Source: Apoderus coryli | Taxonomy: Eukaryota; Arthropoda; Insecta; Coleoptera; Attelabidae | Direction: 5' to 3' | Length of the DNA: 64,000 nt | Assembly: GCA_911728435.2 (NCBI GenBank) | Contig: OU452199.1 | Coordinates: forward strand, 40,125,253 to 40,189,252 | In this document: positions 51,023-61,987 of the stretch, in pieces | How the letters are laid out: each line of letters starts with the position of its first letter | Position numbering within the stretch: the stretch's first letter is position 1 | The notes under the pieces: generated by a model | What the model saw: the letters and a program-made list of their open reading frames with translations, nothing else | What the model was told of the DNA's origin: nothing | Databases searched by the model: none | Position numbers and translations under genes: made by a program

Positions 51023-53436
51023 ACACAGGCCAACAAAATGAAAAAAAAAATTTGGTGCCAGAAATCTAACATCTGATTTTAGATGTTTTTAATGTGCTGA
51101 TTCCAAAAATGCCACCAGATTTTTTCTATCAGCTCTAGTTTTTGAGATACACGTTACAGGTTAAATGATATATTTTTTTCTGATAAAGGACAACAAATAA
51201 AGAGATAAATATGTACTTAATCGTCAAAATAGGAATTTCCCAGAATCTAATTAGCCAAATGGATACCTGGAATTGTCCCTGACCCAATGTTCCTATACTA
51301 GGAACTACTCAATACAATGCTCTTACTTACTTTTATACCTGTAATTGCCTATGACCCGATCCTTCTATACCTGCTTGGCTGTACTTGATTTAGTATATTA
51401 CTGAGTTTTCCCAAGTAAAGTTGTGCTATCATTTTGTGTAAATTTTGGTCGTTTTGTAGTATCAAGACACTAAACTGAAACAATGGCATCCACAAGCAGA
51501 CGTACCTGTGCAAATCATCCCGATGTTTTTTGTTATGTGTGTGGTGAATACACTTTGAAAGAGAGCAGAAAAAGGATTTCTGACTTTGTGAAAAGAGCTT
51601 ATCTTGCCTATTTTGGCGTTCATTTAGGAGATCAAGATAAATCTTGGGCCCCACATTTCATATGTAAAACATGTGTTGAACATTTGCGACAGTGGACAAC
51701 TGGAAAGAGGAAGTGCCTAAAGTTTGGTGTACCAATGGTTTGGAGAGAACCGCGGAACCATCATGACGACTGCTATTTTTGTCTCGTTAATATTAAAGGC
51801 ATAAATAGAAACAATAGACACAAATGGACATATCCTGATCTAGATTCTGCAAGAAGGCCTGTAGTGCATTCGGAAGAAATACCCGTTCCATCATTCAGCA
51901 GTCTACCCAAACTGACAGAAGATGATACAGAAACATCAACGTCTGACGAAGTTAAAAGAATTCAATCAGAAAACGACAGCGATTTTGAAGCAGATTTAGC
52001 AACTCCGCAGTGTTTCAATCAAGAAGAACTAAACGATCTTATAAGAGACCTGAATCTCTCAAAGGAATCCGCTGAATTACTTGCATCCAGATTAAAAGAA
52101 AAAAATCTACTTTGTCGAGGTACTAATATTACATTTTATCGTAAAAGAGATAAGGATCTGCTGCCTTTTTTCACTCAGGAAAATGACTTGGTATTCTGTA
52201 ACAATATAAAAGGGCTCTTAGAAAAAATGGGTTTGCCTGAATACACTCTAGATGATTGGCGCCTTTTTATTGACAGTTCAAAACGTAGTTTAAAATGTGT
52301 TCTTTTACATAACGGTAACAAATATGGCTCAATTCCTATTGGTCATTCTACTACCATGAAGGAAGAATATGAAACAATAGCATTAGTTTTGAGAAAAATT
52401 AAATACGAAGAACATCAGTGGTCAATTTGTGTTGATTTAAAAATGATTAACTTCCTCCTTGGACAGCAGAGTGGTTATACAAAATATCCTTGTTTTTTGT
52501 GCCTTTGGGACAGCAGAGCTAAAAATGAGCACTGGGTTAACAAAAATTGGCCTTCAAGAGATGTCATGATTCAAGGAATACAAAACGTGATCAACGAACC
52601 TTTGGTTTCAAGAGAAAAAATCTTACTTCCGCCCTTGCATATCAAGCTAGGCCTAATGAAGCAATTTGTGAAGGCCTTAAATCGAGATGGAAATTGTTTT
52701 GGGTATTTGTCACGTAAATTTCCTGGCATTAGCACGGAAAAACTAAAAGCTGGTATATTTGATGGTCCTCAAATAAGGCAACTTGTTAAAGATCCACAAT
52801 TCACCACATCAATGAACGAGACTGAATCTAACGCTTGGAGTTCATTTGTTCAAGTAGTACAAAATTTTCTTGGCAATCATAAAGCAGACAATTACGTAGA
52901 ATTAGTGGAAACTATGCTTTCAAATTTTAATATTCTCGGCTGTAACATGAGTATAAAAGTTCACTACCTCCACAGCCACCTAGATCGTTTTCCAGAAAAC
53001 TTAGGTGATTGTAGTGAAGAACAGGGGGAAAGATTCCACCAGGATATTAAAACTATGGAAGATCGTTATCAAGGACGATGGGATAGCCACATGATGGCGG
53101 ACTACTGCTGGAGCCTTCAGCGAGACTGCCCTAGTAAACTCCATTCTAGAAAATCGTATAAAAGAAAATTTTTATGTGATTAGTGACTAATGTAATTATG
53201 TAAATTAAGTTTTTGCAATAAATACTTAAATCCATGTGTCTTTGTTTTTTTTAACTGTCAATAGTAATATTATATATTATAACAGTTATAACGTAAATTA
53301 TATACACAATTTTTTAAAAAATCTCAAAAACTAGATCTGATAGACAAAATCTGAGAACCTTTTTACATTCTGCATCCAAAAATTACTCAGGAACAGTTAA
53401 AAAATCGCAGGCACCAAAATGTGTGTTGGCCTGTGT
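51023..53436 (+). mobile_element. 2.4 kb DNA transposon with intact transposase-like gene
   Basis: Ends start ACACAGGCCAACA on both sides (51023, and ending 53436). They stay similar for about 120 bp inward, through TTGGTGCC to CTCTAGTTTTTGAGAT (left) and ATCTAGTTTTTGAGAT (right). Flanking sequence is an AT dinucleotide tract on both sides (CATATATA and AATATATT), so the target duplication cannot be fixed. One uninterrupted gene fills the middle. It appears structurally complete. Confidence 0.75.
51483..53183 (+). CDS. putative DDE transposase with N-terminal zinc motifs (566 aa)
   Basis: Intact, intronless, 566 residues. The N-terminus has Cys/His clusters: C9-H12-C17-C20 (CANHPDVFCYVC), C61/C64 and H93/C97/C100, likely zinc-binding and DNA-recognising. 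After an acidic linker (about 140-170), residues 258-288 (DDWRLFIDSSKRSLKCVLLH then NGNKYGSIPIGHS) look like strands 1-3 of an RNase H fold, with D264 as first acid. D318 in WSICVDLKM would be the second, followed by a CFLC pair (337/340), and E512, E513 or E516 in CSEEQGERFHQDIK the third. The family is, from memory, common and uncharacterised in arthropod genomes. The inverted ends around it support a transposase role; the catalytic assignment is inference. Confidence 0.7.
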   Translation: MASTSRRTCANHPDVFCYVCGEYTLKESRKRISDFVKRAYLAYFGVHLGDQDKSWAPHFICKTCVEHLRQWTTGKRKCLKFGVPMVWREPRNHHDDCYFCLVNIKGINRNNRHKWTYPDLDSARRPVVHSEEIPVPSFSSLPKLTEDDTETSTSDEVKRIQSENDSDFEADLATPQCFNQEELNDLIRDLNLSKESAELLASRLKEKNLLCRGTNITFYRKRDKDLLPFFTQENDLVFCNNIKGLLEKMGLPEYTLDDWRLFIDSSKRSLKCVLLHNGNKYGSIPIGHSTTMKEEYETIALVLRKIKYEEHQWSICVDLKMINFLLGQQSGYTKYPCFLCLWDSRAKNEHWVNKNWPSRDVMIQGIQNVINEPLVSREKILLPPLHIKLGLMKQFVKALNRDGNCFGYLSRKFPGISTEKLKAGIFDGPQIRQLVKDPQFTTSMNETESNAWSSFVQVVQNFLGNHKADNYVELVETMLSNFNILGCNMSIKVHYLHSHLDRFPENLGDCSEEQGERFHQDIKTMEDRYQGRWDSHMMADYCWSLQRDCPSKLHSRKSYKRKFLCD

Positions 53437-54589
53437 AATATATTGTCAATAATATAACCCTTAGCTGATTGCGTTTTCATGCTATCTCGGCACGCGACAA
53501 CTTGTGTTTATGTTTCACTTGCATTTAGTTTAAAAACATATTAGATACTGTCATTTCGTAATATAAAATTTACGGTTATACAAATAGTTGTTATAAACTT
53601 AAAATTATCTAGTATTCATATTTATTTTTACTTATTACTGACATAACAGGATCTTTCGGGAAGCGAAAAAAATGTTTAGAGCAAGTGTACTGCTTCTTGG
53701 GACAACATTTTGCAGCACACACATGTCTCCCTGATTGTTCATTGTATTAATCACAAGACACGTTAATAAAAATAAAATCCTTTTAATTCTAACGAACACT
53801 ATAACAAAAACACAAAACACAGAATTAGATTACAAACACAATATTTATTTATCTCGTACACGCCGACAATGAACTATATATTGAACACAGGAGTGAACGG
53901 TATCTATCTACGTCTATGCGATTATTGTGACGTTTTAACCCATAATGGCGGCATGCGCGACGAGATGCGCAGGACGCCTCGCAAGCAGAGAGTTGGAATA
54001 CTGTATTATTTATTATACTGTGGTTTTAGTTGCCCTTTCTCAGGACAATATCGAAATTAAATTTTAGTCAGTGGCGTACATTTTTGTTTGGCAATAATTT
54101 TTAAAAGACAATGCATTCCGGACGTATGTTTATGGGAACTTTTATCTAAAATGACATGACAAATGACTGCCATAAATATAGCCGCGTCAACCTGTATATT
54201 ACCGTCTCCAGCAAATGTCTGCTCTATAGATTAGGGAAGATTTTCTATTCTGCTCCTCCCAACGAAAGTTCATTTCTTGAAGACTATTCCACATCTTAGT
54301 TCTAGATCGATAGGGCAAGCTTTCGTCATCCGTAGTCGTTTGTCACATTGAGTATAACCACCCAAGGACGGTCTAATGATTCCTATACAGAACCTCAACG
54401 AAATCGAGCGAATTTTCTTTTTCATATTGTTGACATATTTGGTAACAATTTCCCCATAGTTTGGCTTACTTAAGAAACCATTTGTAAGGATAATAACCGT
54501 AAATTAAAATAAAACCCGATAATAATACAACTAATTGAATTTAATCCGTTCACTACAACAGCTTTTTCTATATCCAACTGACTATTTTC
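53437..54589. other. no recognised gene
   Basis: AT-rich with a GC-richer patch at 53930-53990. The repeat ATATCGAAATTAAATTTTAG then TCAGTGGCGTACATTT is at 54048-54084. No supported coding frame. Confidence 0.45.
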
Positions 54590-54800
54590 TAAGAACATAA
54601 TCATCTAACTAAAGGATCCCTCGACTTTCGGGCATCCAAATTTAAAGTTGAACATTCAGCTCTTTTTTAAATCTCAGTCGTTGACGTGTTTAGAGAGTGT
54701 TAACATAAACAACTACAGAAAGTGCAGTGCCCTCTCTGTTTAGGAATCTTGTGCAGTTGCAGGTGTTTTGAAAGTATAATGTCCTTTCTACACTAAATAT
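54590..54800 (-). repeat. repeat shared with 13.8-14.0 kb
   Basis: GAGTGTTAACATAAAC, CAGAAAGTGCAGTGCCCTC and GAATCTTGTGC reappear in inverted orientation at about 13890-13970. It is a non-coding interspersed repeat. Confidence 0.5.
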
Positions 54801-55329
54801 TATAACACATTATACCAGTTCAGCATAATATGACCAAATTATCCAAGTAATAGAGGCAGTTATTCAATCTAAGATATGTCTAGTATGCCGTTTATTAGAA
54901 GACTCAAACTACAGTTCGGATGAAAGCCGAAATCAATTATTAAGGTTTTAACAAGATATTTATTTACAAAATCAAATCACATTACTCATAAACACAACGA
55001 ACGTTTTCAAATAAAGCTTAATTAGACATTTTATAATCTGCACAATAATTTTCTTGCTGACTAATCCATGCCTTATACGTTTAATGATTACTTTCAAACA
55101 AGTTGTACCGCGTAACTACATTCTGACTTACTTTAGCTTTGGTATGACGGTAGGTACTGCTTAAGTTGTAATAATTATCGAGTAGCAGATTACAATTAGC
55201 ATTTAACAGTGTGGTTTCTCTAATAGCCGGCAGTAGTACGGTACAAAAAACAGAGGCTACTTGTTACAGAATAAACGAATCATTGTTATACTGCCACTCA
55301 GTTCACACACAAACAACTGATTTATTTGA
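54801..55329. other. no recognised gene
   Basis: AT-rich flank of the LINE fragment. Nothing supportable was seen. Confidence 0.45.
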
Positions 55330-56600
55330 AGTCGGGTTTAAGCGAATTATGAAACTCTTAGGCTTTCCGAATGTTCGCAGTGCACTGCTCCCGAAACCTC
55401 AAGGTTCTCTCCATAATTACTCCCAGATTCTTTGCACTGCTAGCGAACGGAATAAAATCATCTCAATTCTCAAAGCCTCACTAAGAAAGCCATAGTCAGT
55501 CTTTGCAAACAAGACAGCCACCGACTTCCCCGGATTTGTGCAAAAATGATGTTGTGAAGCTCTCTCTGCCAACGAGTTCAAATCCCTGTTCAACCTGGTG
55601 TTTGCAATAAGGTATACATCTGGACGAAAAAATACAAGCAACTGCGTATCATCCGCATACATAGACAGTCGCGAATACTGCACAAACCTGTAAAACTGAC
55701 AAGTATACAAAGTAAACAGCAGAGGGCCCAAAATTGACCCTTGCGGAACTCCTCTGGATATGGTACGTGGGGCAGATATATTGTTATTAATTCTCACAAC
55801 TTGTACCCTGTCAGAAAGATAAGACCCAATCAGCGCAACCGCTCCATTACCGAGACCACATGATTTTAAAATATTTAATAAAACAATATGATTTATCGTA
55901 TGAAATGCCCTACTAAAGTCAAGAAGCACCATCAGAGTACTGCAACCATCATCAGACATTCGCACAACATCATGAACAATGTTCATCAATGTCGTGCAAC
56001 AGCTATATCCAGCTCTAAATCCAGATTGAACTGAGGGCAAAATATTGTTCAAGTACTCACGCAATTGGCTCTCCATTATTTTTTCAATAATCTTCGACAT
56101 AGCAGGCAGAATACTGATGGGCCTCAAATCAGAAAACTGCTGCATTTCCATCCTTTTTGGAATAGGACATACAATAGCCTCCTTCCAACAAGTCGGAAAA
56201 ACATTTTCTATTAGAAAACTATTAATAATATGTACTAAGTACCGTCACTGCCAGGAGATGTACTTTTCAACTTTTTAAGTACAGTAAAAACTACTTCCTC
56301 ATTAACTAACAAAAAGTCAAAAATACTAGCCGAAATTTGATGGTTTTCATAGTAATCGAGAACAGGCCGAATTGATGTTAACTTGGGCACATTTTCAACA
56401 AAGAAATTATTTATTGACTCAGGATCATTCAAATGGTGTGGGATAGAAGAAATTTTCTTGTTAGATAATATATTTAGTGATTTCAATTCCTTCCATAGAA
56501 ACTTCTTGTCTCTGTTTCTAGACATTGCCTCAAAGTAAGGTTTCCGTTCATTTTGGATTGAACGATTTGTCAAATTACGTAATGTTTCTAGTAACGCCAT
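55330..56600 (-). pseudogene. non-LTR reverse transcriptase fragment, frameshifted
   Basis: Minus strand. The first frame (56600-56235) covers the pre-RT region to STSPGSDGT. The main frame (56151-55417) has LRPISILPAMSKIIEKIM, VQSGFRAGYSC, LLDFSRAFHTIN, SRGVPQGSILGPLL and SMYADDTQLL. The conserved AFD of motif A is AFH here, although the catalytic Asp of LLDF and the YADD box remain. A further shift leads to KNLGVIMERTLRFREQC near 55380-55440. Both ends are truncated. CR1/Jockey-like by eye. Confidence 0.85.
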
Positions 56601-56824
56601 CTATGTGTCTTCCTATGGCCTTTTTGAATGACCTAATATAAGAAAATTGAAGAAATTAAAGAAGAAATAGAAAAGTTAAGTTTAGACGAAGAAGAAAATT
56701 TAAATACCGGTTTGGACGAGCAAGCAATGAATTAATACTAAAGAAAAATTAGAGGAAACCCAAAATAAATGTCGTAGAATTTGATAAGAAATACGTGGTA
56801 GGTTTATTATTCGAATGAATGGCG
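56601..56824. other. no gene; Lys/Glu-rich stretch
   Basis: Contains a short plus-strand frame rich in Glu and Lys (KKIEEIKEEIEKLSLDEEEN). It may belong to the retroelement remnant that follows but cannot be assigned. Confidence 0.3.
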
Positions 56825-56929
56825 ATAGATGGAGCAGGACCATTCCCAAATACGAACAGTGGAAACCCTTGGTTATTTGTAGTAAAAAATTTCATCCACA
56901 GATTTGGAGTTCTTTTAGATCTTCATTTT
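56825..56929 (+). pseudogene. integrase-core remnant of an LTR-type retroelement
   Basis: One short frame reads DGAGPFPNTNSGNPWLFVVK followed by NFIHRFGVLLDLHF. This resembles the first strands of an integrase core (D-x-A-G-P-F-P...G-N-x(4)-V-V). The remainder of the pol gene is absent. Low information, so tentative. Confidence 0.4.
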
Positions 56930-57334
56930 GACCCACCTAGGGTCGATTAATGACAATTAATAGATTAACGAAAACATGGTGAATATTTTTTGTTTTTGTT
57001 TTTAATAATAGAGAATAAATAATTTCTGAATGTTTATGTTTATTTGGAGTTCCCTCTGTAAAAATAAAATACACTTAGTTAATATTCTACTCGATATTCT
57101 ATTTCTAACAAAACACAACTTACTCACTCCTATAGTACCGGTAATAAATTATATAAGACTTCAGTCAATTAACTTTGAAATATAGCTTTTCCGTGAAAGC
57201 ATTGCGCAGTGATAGACGCTCGAGGCATTAACCAACAAAAAAAAATATATTTCTCTTTGTTTCAAATAATACAATATACAAGTAGTAATGACCTATTAAA
57301 ATTTTCACCGTTATCTAGCCAATTTTAAGAATTG
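56930..57334. other. no recognised gene
   Basis: AT-rich sequence without supported features. Confidence 0.45.
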
Positions 57335-58058
57335 TACAGGGTGAGCAAAACTCGATGTCACAGCTTTGTTATGAGAAAATGAAAAACGATACAAAAATTC
57401 GGAAAAGAGGTTCTTAAATAGGATTAAGTAAGCTCCATTTTAACCCATATTTAATTTTGTTTCCAAGTTTGCAATTGCAAATATTCTTCACTGCATAAAA
57501 CACCTTCGTAAAAGTATGGAGCAATTAAATGCCCGTTAATAATACCACACCAAAGTTAATGCCAAAATGTCCTTCGTTTTCAATCGGATTGACAAATAAC
57601 ATGTCAACTTTCTTGTTATGCGTAAACATTTAACATAAAATGCACACATTAAATGACGATAAAACTATTTGTCAACCATTAGATTTATGATTGACAGATA
57701 TAATTGCAGTTTGTTTCCAAAGCCTACTTGTTTAAAAGTTGTGAAAGTTGCGAATTTTTGATAATAGTTTTTTCTACAAATTTGCTTGTAATTTTTTAAC
57801 GAATAAAGATAGCAAATTTTTTTCTTTACAAAAGTTGGTTAGAAAAATTAGCTCTTTTGAACTATATAAAAATATATATGTTTCTGAAAAAAAAAATTGT
57901 TGACGTCATTTACTTTAGTTTCCAAATTTGTAAACAAAATCAAATGTGCGTTAAAATGGAGCTTACTTAATCCCATTTAAGAATCTCTTTTCAGAATTTT
58001 TCTATCGTTCTTCATTTTCTCATAACAGAGCTGGGACATCGAGGTTGCTCACCCTGTA
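57335..58058. mobile_element. 724 bp TIR element with TACAGGGTGAGCAA ends
   Basis: The left end TACAGGGTGAGCAA is answered by TTGCTCACCCTGTA at 58045-58058. The arms match for about 150 bp, for example TTAAGTAAGCTCCATTTTAA against TTAAAATGGAGCTTACTTAA. It is non-coding. Confidence 0.75.
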
Positions 58059-58394
58059 CACATACCTTATAATATGGTGTCATACATGGTGTTCCCTAAA
58101 GATTGCGGACAAAGGGTAACAGTAATTGGTTCCAAGATTATTGGTCAAATGTGTACGTTGTTTTAATTTTTTCAAAACGATTTTCTAAGGCTTCTAGAAG
58201 ACGTTCCTCCTCATTTTAACTTAGAACTAAGACATCATCTTAATCGAGAATGTTCTCATCGTTAGATTGGAAGAGGAAGTAAATTGCGTTGTCCAGGTAA
58301 TAGTTCAGATCATAATCCAATAGATTTTTGTCACTTTTAAAGTCTTTAGTAAACGTAAGAAGACTATTCTATTCTATTAGTTCCAAATAACTTA
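58059..58394. other. no recognised gene
   Basis: AT-rich spacer between two repeats; nothing supportable. Confidence 0.4.
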
Positions 58395-59050
58395 TTAGGT
58401 CATTCAATAAGTTCGAACGCCTGTGTGAACCAATTCTTTTATGTAACATTTTTTAGGTTATATTCTATCACAACTATGAAAAATTATTCCATATTTCGAA
58501 TAAGTTTAATAATATTTTATTTTAATATATTTTTTATATTTTGACCCCTTTTCCACTATTTACGAACGCCTATGAAAGTAAGTTATTTATGACACATTTT
58601 ATAGGTTATATTCTCTCAAAGCTATAAAAAACTAGTTAATATTTCTGATATGTTTAAGAAATACGTTTTTTTTCCTTTCCTTTTTACCCCATTTTACGCC
58701 AATGTGGTCTAATATTTTATGTTCAATATTTTAGAATATATTCAAGTAAATGCGTAAAAAATTCTGCAGTATTTCGGACAAGTTTAAGAACTATACATTT
58801 TTTTAATTTTTGAACCCTCTTTTAAACCCCTTGTCTACGCTCAATGTTTCCCAAAATCAGGTCCTTGCCATGTTCTATAGTATTTTTGCATCAAATTTGT
58901 TTAAAATCTGTTAAGTGGTTTTTGCGTTTTCGTGCATACAGACAGACTGACAGACAGACATTTTTTTAAAACTACTTATTTATGTATAAAATGACCAAAA
59001 ACAAGTATTTCCGGTGAAATTAAAAAAAAATTTAAACAAATTTTGATTTG
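58395..59050 (-). repeat. family B repeat, minus-strand copy
   Basis: The reverse complement carries GTCTGTCTGTCAGTCTGTCT, AAAACCACTTAACAGATTTT, GAGCGTAGACAAGGGG and the ~120 bp sub-repeats. It lacks the CTCGAGGGCAACAG end. A (TA)n tract follows at 59085-59102. Confidence 0.7.
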
Positions 59051-59325
59051 AATTTGATACTTTGTTCAAATTTAAATCATACTATGATATATATATATAT
59101 ATAAAGAAAAGTTACGGTTTTGCTCCAATGCAACTCTTGTGATGTTTAATAATTAGCTTCATTTTTATGTAAATTTTTTGCTTCACAGTTTTTTCACAAA
59201 ATTGCTGAGTTTCTGGTATGTCTGATTATATGAACTCCATTCTATTAAGTATCTTTAATTGTATTGTAGATATGTAGATGTTTAAATCTAGTTTAACCTT
59301 CCTATGAGAACTTTTGTACGCAATT

Positions 59326-59366
59326 GTCACTGATGATGAGACATCTGGTCTCGAAACGTGTCTGAC
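59326..59366 (+). ncRNA. candidate minimal hammerhead ribozyme
   Basis: Stem I is GTCA (59326-59329) with TGAC (59363-59366). The core CTGATGA (59330-59336) is followed by one extra T, then stem II GAGAC/GTCTC with loop ATCTG, then GAAA (59353-59356), a two-pair stem III (AC/GT with loop GT), and C59362 as the cleavage nucleotide. This is the full type I hammerhead layout with a minimal stem III, as in ribozymes carried by Penelope-like elements and retrozymes. The extra T between CTGATGA and stem II may weaken it. Confidence 0.55.
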
Positions 59367-60345
59367 GGTGTTGTTCAGATTTGAACATATATAAATGATA
59401 TTTTGTGGAGTAGACGCAGTTTTATTTCCTACAATCTTAATTAATAGTAAAAAATGTTACGTAATTTATAAATAAATAAATAAATACTAAAGTGTAAGTA
59501 TATTATATCGATGTGTTTTAGATAATTTGTGTGTGTAATCGTATAAAATCTGTACTGAAATGAAGGCTTATAAACATTTCTTTAATGCTTCTTCGTGCCG
59601 ATCCGACGAAACAATATAATACAATCCTGAATATACATGTGGTACATTTTTATTTCAAAACTACCTATTTCCGTTTTACAGATTTAGAATTTGTCATGTA
59701 CCTATGCTGGAAATAGATGGGATAAAAGTGAATAGTTCATATTTATATGTTGTCTTCTGAGAAATATATCCAAATATAGCATTTAACAAAAGAAGTTGCA
59801 TCAAGGAAAGCCTTACAGCTGGAAAGTAGACTGTAGAAAAATCTGACCATGAAACTGATGTAAGCGACTTAATATCAGTTTTATCGACAGATTTTTTTTC
59901 CATCTAAACACACTGATTCTGGATAATTTTTACGCCAAAGACCCACCTCAGCATGAAATATACCGTGTGTGCACAGCTTGAGTGCACCTAAGGTGTAAAT
60001 GCCAAAAAAGTTTCGAGTTGAAATTTGACTTATTGGGCATCAGCCTTGCTTGGTCGTAAACTAAGAAGTTGAAAGAATTCATTCTGATTAATTAATGTAC
60101 AGGGTGTTTTTGTGAAATTTGACTTGAAATATAGGGATTTTTCATGAGATCCACGTAAACACCAATAGCAAGAGAAACCAATTTTAATTCAAATACACAA
60201 CACTGTTTGTTTTGCTTAAATGTTTAGATCTGAATTATCTCTTTCTGATAATTATTATTGTTTTTAATATGACGTACTATCGCGAGCAAAAAAATGCAAC
60301 GGCAAATTTAAGCATTGTGACTTGTTAACATGTTTACCTTTTCAG
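59367..60345. other. no recognised gene
   Basis: AT-rich. A TACAGGGTGTTTTTG end lies at 60100. A short minus-strand frame at 59903-59694 is not supported by any motif. Confidence 0.4.
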
Positions 60346-60480
60346 ATTGAACCGTCAGCATCAAAGAAACCCAAATTTTCGATAGTACAACAAAAAGAAG
60401 ATGAGTATAAATTCACAATTGCTCCTTCAAATAATAGCCAAGAAAACTTTCAGCCATTGACTCAAAGCACAACTTTACCA
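60346..60480 (+). CDS. orphan internal exon of an unidentified host gene
   Basis: A 135 bp open stretch lies between a good acceptor (TTTACCTTTTCAG) and a good donor (CCA|GTATGT). It encodes 45 residues in phase 0: IEPSASKKPKFSIVQQKEDE, YKFTIAPSNNSQENFQPLTQ and STTLP. Composition is Ser/Lys/Gln-rich and disordered-like. No neighbouring exon was recognised in the window, so it would belong to a gene with long introns. The protein is not recognised. Confidence 0.4.
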
Positions 60481-61544
60481 GTATGTCTAATTTTAAGGAC
60501 GAATGTTGATTATTTTTTTAAATAGGTTTAGTAGAAAATCAATACCTGAAAGGGTTTTTTTTAATATAAACTCTAAATAGTTAAGTATGTCATAGGTATT
60601 TTGAAAAATGTGAATACATTTATGTAGTTTCTAGTATAGGGAATTTATTTGTTTTCCTTTACTGTAGTTTCATTTGTTTTTTTATATAAATTATTACTTT
60701 TATAAGAGTTTCTACATTTTTGTTACTGTTACTTTTATAATATTTAAGTTAGTTATAGCTTATAGTTTGGAAGCCAAATACATCATTACCCGTATGCGCG
60801 CCACTGATGAACATAAAATTCTTAATTGCATGTCAAAAAATGCGCAATAACTACCTCTTAAAACCTACTAAATTTCATTTGCATATCTCCACCGGTGTCA
60901 GAGCAATAAATATATCTTCAGTTTTTAAGTGTATCTCAGCAGAAAACGAAGCATTTGCGGATTGTCGCACTTATTTACTAACACTTGTTTATTATTAGTT
61001 TTATCAAAATAATATATTTTTTTTTTGATAAAACTAATAATAAACAAGTTTTCCATATGTAGCCAACTTAGGTAGACACAGTGTATATATTTTTAAATGC
61101 TCGTATATTGAACTTCTATCAAGAAGTATAAACTCTTCGTTCAAAGCTTTAAAGAATTTGCGACAAGAACTTTGACTATTGGAGCAACAACTGCACGTCT
61201 TCCATGAAAAACGCACTGACTCCAAACTAGCTACAGAACACTTGGCAAAAAAGTTTAATTTCTTATCACAAACGCATAATATTTTTGCGATGATATACAC
61301 GATCTTTCCAAGAAATTAATATAGTTTTGTGGAGAAATATGAAATAAAAGACTAGTTGCTTGGCGAAAAGGAAAGTAGGTTTTTACGCTCTTGCTTCAAG
61401 AACTTCTATTTTCATAATTAGAACTCGGGTTTTTAAGTAAGTGTATATAATTTTCTCCCAAAGAATCTGCATTAATCAGTCTTAAAGAAACGTACTTTTG
61501 AGGAAATGTCAGATTACTTTAAAGAAAATGAACGTTTTCAGTGT
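60481..61544. other. intergenic or intronic, with hairpin
   Basis: No second exon was recognised. It contains the hairpin listed at 60983-61049. Minus-strand frame 61300-61034 is Cys- and Ser-rich but has no support. Confidence 0.4.
60983..61049. repeat. 27 bp perfect inverted repeat
   Basis: ACTTGTTTATTATTAGTTTT (then ATCAAAA) at 60983-61009 pairs exactly with 61023-61049 across a 13-base A/T loop. It may be a MITE or a foldback joint. Confidence 0.8.
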
Positions 61545-61987
61545 GCCAAATTATGGCGATTTTTCTTGAAGAAGTTTAAATAACAGTTAAAAATACTAAA
61601 ATTACCTGTGATATAGCACCTATTTTTGAAATAAAAATGGCTTTAAATTTAACAGTAAAAAAATCCAGTGCCGTATTTAAAAAAACGAAATTGATGATGG
61701 TTTTTCAAAAATGAAACGTCGTAGTGAAAATTTGTAAAGGCTCTCTTATTCTCTTTAAAAAGTAACAATGAGAAAGTGCTTTTCATTTTTTTATATCTGT
61801 AGAAATAATGTCAGAAATAAATAAAAAGTAAAATCGCAAAAAAAAAGTTTTTTCAAAAATTTTCGAAGACGGCTAAAACTACTTTTGAAACCACCATTTA
61901 AAAGGTGTTTAAATTGTACAACTTTTCTCTAATTTAAGCGACATTGGAACTCCTATGCTATCCCATTATTATCTTGGACACAGTGTA
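61545..61987 (-). mobile_element. family A element, single arm
   Basis: Matches in inverted orientation the left arm of the element at 722 (ATGGCTTTAAATTTAACAGT, GTATTTAAAAAAACGAA, to TTATCTTGGACACAGTGTA). The other arm is absent. Confidence 0.7.

Noticed and set aside
59694..59903. 69-codon minus-strand frame after a TGTGTTTAG acceptor-like site
   Set aside because: No donor, no motif and no neighbouring exon; could be chance.
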